A stretch of DNA of 64,000 nucleotides, taken from NCBI RefSeq assembly GCF_003473485.1, contig NC_053046.1, positions 1,250,001-1,314,000 on the forward strand, written 5' to 3'. This DNA comes from Medicago truncatula. Lineage: Eukaryota; Streptophyta; Magnoliopsida; Fabales; Fabaceae. The first letter of the stretch is position 1, and each line of letters opens with the position of its first letter. This document shows, in pieces, positions 35,576-45,685 of the stretch. Made by a program: the position numbers and the translations under genes. The notes below the pieces were generated by a model. It searched no databases. It was not told the origin of the DNA and saw nothing but the letters and a program-made list of their open reading frames with translations.

Positions 35576-36289
35576 TTATAATTTATAGATTCATGTCATA
35601 TACATATGATTTGTTAGGGTAAATGTGGAATTAAAATATTCCACATTAGATTTCATTTAATCCTACATTTATAATTCTATTTAGTCTACACAAGGAGAAA
35701 TGGGGGGTTGAGGTAGAAGGGTTGGATAATTTAATATGACTATGATAGAAAGGTGGTGTTGGAGGTTGCAGGTGGAGCAGTCAAATTCTGGTATAAGGTT
35801 TTAGTTGCTCGTTAAGGGGGGAGGATGGTAGGGTGAAGAAATAAGGGTCGACGTGATCCAGTTGGTTGCGTGATATCTCAGCCATTTGTAGAGGAGTAAG
35901 TTCGGGGTGGGAAGTTGGCTTGATGAGAGTTTTGTAGGGGTGCCGTTGTGGGGGTGGAACTAATATATTATTCTGGTTAAAGGGAGGTGTGTGATGCGAT
36001 AGGTTTAGATGATTATTTGATTTAGCAGAAAACTTGTCGATGACAATCATTGAGATGTGTTCTTTAGGTTAGGGAGTGATGTGTTCTTTAGGTTAGGGAG
36101 TTGGGGAGGATGGTTGGAAGTGGTGGAAAAGGAGCAAATATAGGAGTGCAGTCTTTTGTTGTATAACATTTTTTTGCAGGATGATGTGCAAGATTTGTGA
36201 GACTCTCAACCCATGCAAAGGGTACACAATCCAAGGTATCTATTGTTTGTTTCTTTTGTGATGTAGCATGATAGTTATGTCTTCTATGC

Positions 36290-36930
36290 TACTTTTTGAA
36301 ATAAAGTGGTGCATTTGAAGGTCTCTTTGTCCGTGTGGTGGTTGCTTCTCAATCAATTGGCAATGAAGGATAAGCTGGTTCATCATGGAATTTTAACTAC
36401 AACCTCATTTCTTTGTTCGAGTGGTTGTGAAAAGGAGGAAAGTATCGATCATTTATTTGTGGGTTGTGCTTATTTAGGTGGCATATGGATATTTCTTCAA
36501 CATTGACTTGGTATTTCTACTGCGGACATATTACATATTTTTGATCATTTTGCACAATTTACAAATGAAACAGGCGACTCGAGAAAAATTTGGTCTTCAT
36601 TTGATATGGATAGTGTTTGTTTGGATTCTTTGGAAGGAAAGAAACAATCGTATTTTTCGGCAAAAATAATTGACTTTACAACATCTTGGTGACAAAGTGA
36701 AACTTCTCTCTTTTTGATGCTTAAAAGAAGAAACACTAATGTATCTTTTGATTTTCATCACGGGTGAATTAATCTTATTTAGTGTTTTACTATTGCTACC
36801 TAGCTAGAGTGTTGTATCGACTTCTAGCTAGGAGGTGTGTTGGTTTCATTTGTCTTTTGTTTGTAATCACTTTGAGTCCTAACCTCGCACTCCTAGTGCT
36901 GGTGTGAGCTCATTTGGTTTAATATAATTC
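36290..36930 (+). mobile_element. L1-type LINE 3' fragment
   Basis: Frames at 36306-36506 and the following stretch resemble the zinc-binding C-terminus of plant L1 reverse transcriptases: VHLKVSLSVWWLLLNQLAMKDKL, then C-x-SSGC and SIDHLFVGC. The frame shifts and stops are scattered, so it is dead. Confidence 0.7.
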
Positions 36931-36936
36931 ATTTTA

Positions 36937-37314
36937 GACTTAATACATCATTTGGTCCCTTAATTTATTTTTGGTTTTCATTTTGGTCCTTTAACTATAA
37001 AATGTCTCAATTTGGTCCCATAAATCTTCTGCAGTTTACAATTTTGGTCCCCTCCGTTAGTTTTTTAATGTTTAATATTTTTGATATGATTTCAACCATT
37101 CGATTGCAGGTCCATTATATTTACAGTATACCGCCAACACCTAATTTTTCCTTTCTTTCTTCATCTTCTTCCTTCCACCACTTCTTTATATTCATGCCAA
37201 ATTCAACAACATTCATACAATAACTAGAAAAAAATCCAAATTGAGACACTTTATAATTAAGGGACCAAAATGAAAACCAAAAATAAGTTAAGGGACCAAA
37301 CGATATATTAAGCC
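36937..37314. mobile_element. Mutator-type MITE, 378 bp
   Basis: Terminal inverted repeats of about 80 bp begin GACTTAATACATCATTTGG on the left and GGCTTAATATATCGTTTGG (reverse complement) on the right. A perfect 9-bp direct repeat, TTCATTTTA, flanks it at 36928-36936 and 37315-37323. There is no coding capacity. Confidence 0.9.
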
Positions 37315-37323
37315 TTCATTTTA

Positions 37324-38209
37324 TTATCTTAAAAAAAACAAATAAAGGTAAAAATGGAATAAATATTTTTTGTATTTTTTTTTAAAGAAAATTCAGTATT
37401 TAGTTCAAAGATCGACTAATCTAATAGTTTCAATAATATTGCTCACTTGTGTATGTGTGTGTGATGGGGGGCATTTTAAACCAGAACATAGTTTTGTATA
37501 GATTAAGTCTACCGAAATTGATATATAGGAGAATAAAAAATGAAACTTTGATATGAACATACTTCAAAGTTTTAACTAAACACTATTAAACTAACTCAAA
37601 TGAATTTATTATGTGTTTTCTAAACAGTAGAATTGAAACTTTGTTTGCCGAATTATAAAATTCACAATTAATGATTTTTTTTTTAGTGAACAAGTTATGA
37701 AATGTTTGTTTCGCTTTATTCCACTACGCTAATTTAAAAAATCCAAACAAAATCTAAGACTATTTGTTTCGATTGATGATATGTGTTGGAACAAAATAGG
37801 ATGAAATAGATATATACTTTGCTGTTTCCCTTGTTTAAAAGATAATGGAATGAAATTGAATAAGGATGAAATGCACTCCATCCCAAGCAGGGGTGTTCGC
37901 GGTCTGATTTGGATTGGTTTTGAGGTAAAAACTTATCTGATCTAAAGATAAAATTATATGCGGTTCAGTTTGGTTTTAGATGATTAATTTTAAAAAATTG
38001 ATTTAATCCGATTTAAATTAATACAGTTTAATTTGGATCGATTTTTGGATATCCAAATTACAAATTGTAATTTTTTTTGTTAATAATAATCTTATAAAAA
38101 TATGATAAAATAATAGGTTCGATACGAAATAACGGTGATTGATTATCTTTGAAACATACGAAATAGAAACAAAGTTGATTAAATTAAACTCATGCATACT
38201 ATTAAAATA
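37324..38209. other. AT-rich intergenic stretch
   Basis: I see no gene and no bounded element here. Confidence 0.4.
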
Positions 38210-38395
38210 AGAGAAATGATATTTGAACAACCATTTTTGACAACTTTTGTGACAACTTTATCTTTCATACTCACATTACCTTTTTACTTCCTCTCTCTAT
38301 TGCTTTGGTTTTTGTGTCAATATCTCATTCCCTTTGTAAAATTTTGGTTGCATAAAAGTTGTCACATATATGGATGTTCAAATAACACAACTCTT
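38210..38395. mobile_element. MITE, unclassified family
   Basis: Inverted ends around GAAATGATATTTGAACAACC and the reverse complement of GGATGTTCAAATAACACAAC. Related copies lie at 56849-57002 and, diverged, near 40850-41010. Confidence 0.6.
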
Positions 38396-38410
38396 AAAAT
38401 AATAGCATTA

Positions 38411-39402
38411 ACTATATTAGGGCTATCAAAGATATGTATGAGGGAGCTTCGACTAGTGTGAGGACGCAGGATGGGACTACCGAAGATTTTCCCATAACAA
38501 TAGAATTGCACCAAGGGTCAACCCTAAGTCCTTATCTTTTTACTTTAGTTTTGGATGTATTGACGGAACACATCCAAGAGTTAGCACCGAGATGTATGCT
38601 TTTTGCAGATGATGTAGTCTTGGTGGGTGAGTCGAGGGAGGAAGTGAACATGAGGCTAGAGACCTGGAGGCAAGCCTTAGAAGCGTATGGATTCCGGTTG
38701 AGTAGAAGCAAGACGGAGTATATGGAATGTAACTTCAGCGAAAGGAGAAGTAGGTCTACCTTGGAGATGAAAGTTGGAGATCATATCATACCCCAAGTTA
38801 CACGGTTTAAATATCTTGGGTCCTTCGTACAAAATGACGGAGAAATAGAAGCAGATGTAAGCCATCGTATTCAAGCTGGGTGGTTGAAATGAAGAAGAGC
38901 CTAAGGTGTTTTGTGCGATAAGAAAGTACCACTTAAGTTGAAAGGAAAGTTCTATCGGACAGCAGTCAGACCGGCGTTGTTGTATGGTACGGAGTGTTGG
39001 GCGGTTACGAGTCAACATGAGAATCAAGTAAGCATAGCAGAGATGAGGATGTTGCGTTGGATGAGTGGTAAGACTAGACATGGTAGGATTAGGAATGACA
39101 CCATTAGAGAGAGAGTGGGGTAGCACCTATAGTAGAAAAGTTGGTAGAAAATAGGCTTAGATGGTTTGGGCATGTAGAGAGAAGATCCGTAAATGCCGTG
39201 GTAAGAAGAGTAGATCAAATGGAGGAGAGTCAAGTTAACAGGGGTAGAGGAAGACCTAGAAAAACTATTAGAGAAACCATTATAAAGGATTTAGAGGTTA
39301 ATCAGTTGAATCCAAATTTGGTGTTTGATAGAACATTATGACGTCATTTGATCCATGTAGCCGACCCCACTTAGTGGGATAAGGCATAGTTGTTGTTGTT
39401 GT
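38411..39402 (+). mobile_element. RTE-type LINE, 5'-truncated
   Basis: It holds only the C-terminal part of the reverse transcriptase and the end of the element. Visible blocks are LHQGSTLSPYLFTLVLDVL, MLFADDVVLVG (catalytic FADD), [28 protein letters not shown], then NRLRWFGHVERRSV and RGRGRPRKTIRETI. The 3' end is HVADPT, stop, then GTTGTTGTTGTTGT. There are stops at 38890 and near 38903, a one-base deletion near 39119, and a Trp-to-stop near 39339. No clear target repeat is seen. Confidence 0.85.
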
Positions 39403-39416
39403 AATATAATATAATA

Positions 39417-40496
39417 TTAAATGTATTTTTAGTCCCTTTATTTACATTTTTTTTTGAACTTTTAGTCTCCCTATTTTAAAAATAAGCTTTTTAGTTCCTC
39501 TATTAAGAAAGTCAACATAATATTTTGGTCCCCCATTAGTGTATATGATGTGGCATCCTGATGAATTACTTGGCACTTAGTTGGAAATAGTGAATTGAAA
39601 ACAATAGTTTCCGTGACATTATTTATTTTAATTGTATCAATTGATTAAAAAAAATCCTCCTTCATCAACACAAACACCAGATTCTTCACCATCGCTAACA
39701 ATCTGGAAACCCAAACCTCAAATGTAACAAAACTAAAATATGAAAAATCACAAACCCTAAAATTGAAATATTTGAAGATCTATTATATCTGAAGAAAAAA
39801 AAACAAAAACCAAACAACTTTTTTAGTTTCAATTCATGGTTTTTTTTTTCCTTTCGATTCGCATATAATAAGTCCTTGGAATACATGAGATTCTAAATAA
39901 AAAAAAAAACTCAATACTCATCTACATTTGAATTCATTCATAGATTTTCGCGTTACAAGGATTTTCCTTTAAATTAATATCATCTCAGAAGATGCGTGTT
40001 TTCAATAATTTTCAGTCGCAAAATATACAATGTAACATACAAACTGCAGCCCTTCTCTGAACAACCTTTGGAAGACAAAATCCCTGCCCTTCGATTCGAA
40101 CAATTACCATTGAAATTAAATCACTATCACGTATTCAAGATCAAGCAGTATCATTTGAGAATAATTTTGTTGATGATGGTATGGTGATGTGGTTGCTGGA
40201 TTTGGGTTTGAGTGTTATTATAATTGATTTTATAATTGTTTAATATATTAATAAAATTGATAATAGAATCTTTAAAAAAAATTTGATGATAGAATAAAAA
40301 TTATTATAATGGTCATGGAAATCATTTTACCAATTCACTACTGACAACTCAGCGCCGCATAAGTTAAATTGGTGGGGGACCAAATTTTGTTGTTTACTTT
40401 GTTAATAGAGGGATTAAAATGTTGAGTTTAGAAATAGGGGGACTAAAATTCAAAAATATGTAAATAGGGGATAAAAATGCATTTAAGTCTATTTAT
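39417..40496. mobile_element. Non-autonomous TIR element, about 1.1 kb
   Basis: Long imperfect inverted repeats: left TTAAATGTATTTTTAGTCCC, right reverse complement TTAAATGCATTTTTATCCCC, each continuing beyond 100 bases as phrases like TTTTAGTCYCCCTATTT. No transposase frame is seen. No target-site duplication could be found, so the ends are approximate. It starts 15 bp after the RTE LINE tail. Confidence 0.65.
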
Positions 40497-42852
40497 TATT
40501 GTATCAGTCTTTATATATATTTACTTATTGTCATATCCTTTAATATATGAAAAGTGTTAATATCAGCATTGAGAGATTATTTTAACCTCAAAACTATTTT
40601 GATTAATGAACTACACAATCAATGACTACTTTAAAATTTTGATGCATTGATCGATTATTGTGGCTACTCGTTACACATTCAAATATCAAAATGAATATTA
40701 CCATAATGTAAAACTTACGAGAAGAGCGACATGATATGCGTGTGAAGCTGGCAAAATGTTGCAGATAAGATAGATAATAAGAAATAGAGACAAAACTGTA
40801 TTTAAACACAATGAAGTAATTCATGATTGCATTTGAATAATGATATGTGTACACATATTTGATGACAACTTTTATGATAATTTTTTTTTATTAGTCAAAA
40901 ACAAAAAAAAGAGAGAGAAAGGAAAAGAAAGTAAGAACATATAATATGAATATAAAAGAGAATGTTGTCAAAATATTATCATAAATTGATGATCATACAA
41001 GTATCATTTGTCATACATTACATTCGTGTCAAGTTAAAGGGAGCAAAACTGATGGTAACCAGTGGGATTAATGGTGTTCAAATTCAAACCGATCCAAATT
41101 AAAACCGCAAACCGGTTCAAAAAACTGAAAACCGCACAAAACCAAATATTATTAGATTTGATTGGATGACATTTTGAGAAAACCGTTCAGATTGAATCGG
41201 ATTTTGGATTAATTTTTCAAAACCAAACCGCATACAAATATTTTAATACATATTTCCATTTTTATAAGTATAATATATTATATTAAGCATCCACAAGTCC
41301 TAGCTCAGCTGCCAAAAATGCCGAAATTGTTAGGCCGGATGCCATGACAGGGATTCGAACCTCGGTACCTCCACTTGTGTGTGTGAGTTTATAATGACTT
41401 TGTCATTTCGTCTATCTACCAAAAAAAAAATTATATTAAGCTATTATTTTTCAATCCTCTTTTTATTTTATTTTTATGTTAAATTTTTTCAATTTGAGAA
41501 TAAGAACAAATTATGATTTTTAATTTTATTCCCCCAATTCTCTTTTAATTTCAATAATAATGTTATTTAATTTTTTAAAATTGTAATATAATTTATAATT
41601 AAGATGACATGGAAACGATGTGTTAAATGATAAGTCATGTCACATAAGCGTCATGTCATTAATGAGCATGCACATCATCCTGAAGGGGAGGGGGACCAAA
41701 AAAATTTGTTAACTTTTTAAATAGGGGGATCAAAAAACATGTTTTATAAAAATAAAATAAAAAGTATCAAAAGTTAACAATTTTGAAAATAGGAGGATCA
41801 AAATTGCATTTAAGCATGAAGAATAATAAAAGTATGTTGATCTTTCAAATTATGACGATTTGTGGTTTATTCCTTTTACGGGAATTGGAAATATGATTTT
41901 CTAACCACATACTAGCTGAAAAGATAACAAAAACTTCAAAACGGCGTTTCCTTTTCAAAGTGCCAAAGTCATATCCATATTTCCAGATATTTCCTTGTGT
42001 TTTGTTTTTTTCTTTTTGGTCAAGTGTTTTTGTTTGTTTGTGTTGTTTTTGTGTGATTAGAACGGAATTGGATTCTCTCGTGCCTTTTTTGTGCAGCTCC
42101 CTCTCCTTCTCTAGTCCAATGATTGATTGGTTCATAAATGAAAAAAAAAAAAAAAAAAACAGCACCAAAGAGAAAGAGAAAAGTGAATGAATGATTTAGA
42201 TTATAGCAGAATAAAACAACACAAGAAAAATGGTTGGAGATGATGTAAACCCCATTAAAACCAAATACTATATCTTGACCAAAAAATAAAACCAAATTAG
42301 GGCAACATTCTCGGGCAACGCCTCTCTCATGTTGATACACAAGGCAGTGATATAATTTGCTTATGAATCTTCACAATGCAAGGTGGAACATCATGGAACA
42401 CGAGGCACTTGAGATAGAAACTTCCCATGTTGTCTCACACTCAATTCTTCATTGTTTATTGGCTTTGCACCTCTTTATCCTCTATAGTGACATCAATCAT
42501 GATCGATCGACCTTATTTGTTAGTACCAAAAGACATGATGCTGTCCAAAGTTGACTGGTTAATTAGAGAAATACAAAGAAATCACAACGACAATAAACAA
42601 ATAAAGACTCTTCCCCAACTCTTAGTAACTCAGCTAATTTTTTTTAGAAATCCTAAAATTAATAACAAAAACTCTAAAATGTCAGTTATGAGTTATGACT
42701 GGGAGTGGCTTCTTATCACGGAAGAAATAATTATACTTAAAAAAAGAACCTATTATTTTATAAAAATTTAATTACATGAGTCAAACCAAGACTTAATTTT
42801 TTTTATTAAGTATGTCAGGTCGATCTATTAAACTTTTTATATATAATATATC
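40497..42852. other. Repeat-rich intergenic region
   Basis: No gene is supported. It includes a diverged MITE near 40850-41010, a SINE at 41289-41429, and one end of a TIR element near 41690-41815 like the element at 39417-40496. A segment at 41827-41930 matches the 34.7 kb local repeat. Short frames around 41960-42770 have no recognisable domain. Confidence 0.4.
41289..41429 (+). mobile_element. SINE, family 1, with 12-bp TSD
   Basis: A-box region AGTCCTAGCTCAGCTG, B-box region GGGATTCGAACCTC, A-run end. The direct repeat ATTATATTAAGC lies at 41277-41288 and 41430-41441. Confidence 0.88.
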
Positions 42853-42967
42853 CTCCATCGCTTGGTAGCATTGACTTGAGATCTACAGTGTGCTCCTCAT
42901 CGAGGTCTCAAGTTAGATTCTCTCTGGTGTCAATTTGGGTGGACTAATTTAGCTTCTAAAAAAACAA
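42853..42967 (+). mobile_element. Possible SINE, third family
   Basis: tRNA-like GCTTGGTAGCAT and a B-box-like GGTCTCAAGTTAGATTC are followed by a short A run. No good target repeat is visible. Confidence 0.4.
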
Positions 42968-43734
42968 ATATCTCCATTATAGATATTGTTGAAGTTTTTT
43001 CCATAAACGCAAGCCTTCATATGATTTCGTTATTTAGTAATATGTATATTGGTGTGATTAGACTTTCCTACGATTTTATTATTTAGTAGGATACATATTC
43101 GTGTGATTTAGAATTTCATAAGATTTGTCCTATTTAGTAGTAAAATAAGCTTTTAAATAGGTTTTTAGGTTTCATCATACATTTAAAAATGCTAGATCAG
43201 TCCTTAAAAGTGAGCTTATATATGGAAGGTAATAGACCAGATTCATGCCTATCATTTTTAAAGTAAGCTAGGATTAAGTCTTACAAAGCTCGGCTTAGTC
43301 TATTTTCATCCCTAACTACAAATTGGAGACGAAAGTGATAATAATAGATAAAAATTTATTTATAAGGAAAAAATGGAAGAAAAAAAAACATATTATGTGT
43401 ATCTTCTTAAATCTATCTCAAAGTTTTGCATAGATTTTCCATAAATTAAAAAAATAAATAATAAGAACATTTTGTAAACTTACTTGGATGATCTATATGA
43501 TATAAACTTACAATCGGACGGTTAAATTTGAAAAATATATATCGAATAAAATGATATTGAGCGATGTAATTTGACCACTCCTCATATACGTGGGCGGTTC
43601 CACCACCCAGCGACCTCAGACATTTGCCCGGACTCAATCGATACTTTCTTTATATATGACCCAACTCAATAGCCCATTAACCCACCTAACAAAAAAAATT
43701 GGGCAAATTCTGAAATTTCTCACATGCGCGCACA

Positions 43735-44381
43735 ACATAAACACATTCTTCTTCTTCAGCTCTCTGCCTCTCTCGTCTCAGCTCTCTGTCTCTTTTCTTC
43801 TTCAATCTCTCTTGTTATTTAATTGTTAATCTCTCAGTTCTCATTCACTCTAAAGGTAAGTCAATTGATTCTCCAATTTCTCATTCCTTCCTTCCTTCCT
43901 TCCTTGTTTTAGGGTTTTAGAATTGGGAATTTTGTGAATTGAAAAATTGGATGTGTAAATTATACAATTTCTCCCTCCTTCCTTCCTTGTGTAAATTTAT
44001 CATTTACATAGCATTCTATTTTGCACATGTTTTTGTTATTTTGCACATAGCCTGCATGAGGTGGAATTTCATGTGTTAAATCAAACTTATTATATTATAT
44101 GGGATTTCATGTGAAATTGTGAATCATCATAATAAGTGTGATTAGTATCAACTATCAAGCATGAAACTATTCTTTCCAACTATATTTAAAGAGCTTTTTC
44201 AACAATGAAGATTATCAAGTCTAAATTGCGCAATAAGATCAACAATGTGTGGTTCAATGATTTGATGATATGTTACACCGAGCGGGAGATATTCAAGTCA
44301 CTTGATGATGTTGATATTATTCGAACATTCACCGCAAAGAGGTCTCGGAAAAGGCATTTACCTCCTAATTTTATTGGATAA
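43735..44381 (+). pseudogene. hAT transposase C-terminal remnant with leader-like exon
   Basis: 44190-44381 encodes RAFSTMKIIKSKLRNKINN...WFNDLMICYTEREIF and 29 further residues before TAA at 44379. This is the hAT C-terminal dimerisation region (classically ERAFSAMKIVKTxLRN). Upstream, a stop codon lies directly before it and no other transposase part is seen. At 43735-43857 a CT-rich stretch ends in AAAG followed by GTAAGT, which resembles a leader exon with a donor. Whether it is spliced to the remnant is inference. Confidence 0.6.
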
Positions 44382-45044
44382 TGCTGGTTTTAGCGAAAAA
44401 AAATTATAGCGAACTTATCCCGAAGTCATTCCCATTGGCCATGTATCGATGTTTTCCGCCTAAGTCCTAGTTAAAACTGCCTCATGTATTCTATGCACAA
44501 CTGTAAATAAGGACACATCATCTTCGTGAAATTTCCCGACTTGTTTTCTCGCGATATATAACAGTCCCCAATTTTATTTAGAACAATATTGGCAGGTTAT
44601 ATTTCATATCTCTTATTTTAAATTGTACTTTTGTTGACAAAATTACGAGCCTCTTTTATTTCGATTTATGACTATTTATATATTATGTCACATGTGAATT
44701 TGCGGTTAAAATTTTATCCAAATCTATAAAATTTCTATATATATATATAGATAGACACACACATGGAGAAACTTATTTTTGAAGGGATATATGGATAAGC
44801 TTGTAATTTTCCATCACAACATCGCATGTATATATTAGTCACAAATTAAGAGCAAAACATCGCCACCTTATAAACAGCATTAAAACATTCGCCACCTTAT
44901 AAACAGAAAGTGTAGGGTAAATATTCATTAGTTTTATATCCTCAATTTCACTTCTATTTTGGCCATGCATGCAAACCATCTACTATTATTATAAATCAAA
45001 CTTATTGATATACGATAAATATTTTCTTGTAATCAAGTGCAGTG

Positions 45045-45633
45045 ATGATGACAACACCAAGCAATGGTAAAAGTGGTCTGAAGAAGGGACCATGGAGTTC
45101 AGAAGAGGATAAAAAATTAGTGGATCACATTCAGAAACATGGTCCTGGACGTTGGAGAGATCTTCCAAGGCGTGCAGGATTAAACAGATGTGGAAAGAGT
45201 TGTAGGTTAAGATGGACAAATTATTTAAGTCCTGATATTAAAAGAGGGAAATTTTCTGATGAAGAAGAGGAACTCATCATCAATTTACATTCAGTTCTTG
45301 GAAATAAGTAAGCTTCATCAATTATTTCTTTGACTCATGACTTGTTTATTTGTTAAGGAATATACAAAAATTGATATTTTTAGAAAGGTTATTTTTACTT
45401 TTGTGAGTTCCTCTTCTTCATACAAATTTATCAATTTTTGTATATTATTTTTCTAAAAATTTATCAAGTATGCTGTATTGGTGCATTCTAAGGAATATAC
45501 ACAAAGTTACTTCAATATTTCTAAAAATAACATCAAAAAACATATTAATAAATTATTGAATATCAATTTTTTTTTAATTGTTAACAAACTGTCCCTATAT
45601 GCTTTAAAAAATGTAATAAACTAGATGTATCGA

Positions 45634-45685
<52 letters not shown>

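Larger units (their letters stand above)
32398..36280. other. Downstream flank of copy A; repeats, no gene
   Basis: The first few hundred bases match the 3' flank of copy B. Further stretches around 33240-33300 and 34425-34505 match copy B near 60940-61030 and 62205-62320. The rest is SINEs and a local duplicated, partly inverted segment (34520-35575). The minus-strand frame at 35781-36050 is proline-rich and unrecognised. Confidence 0.5.

Noticed and set aside
35781-36050. Proline-rich minus-strand frame of 89 codons
   Set aside because: No domain, no splice partners and no continuation; composition alone is weak evidence.
36306-36669. A separate host gene
   Set aside because: The residues match the zinc-binding tail of L1 reverse transcriptases and the frame is broken.
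38677-39233. Minus-strand frames opposite the RTE LINE
   Set aside because: Antisense of reverse-transcriptase coding sequence.
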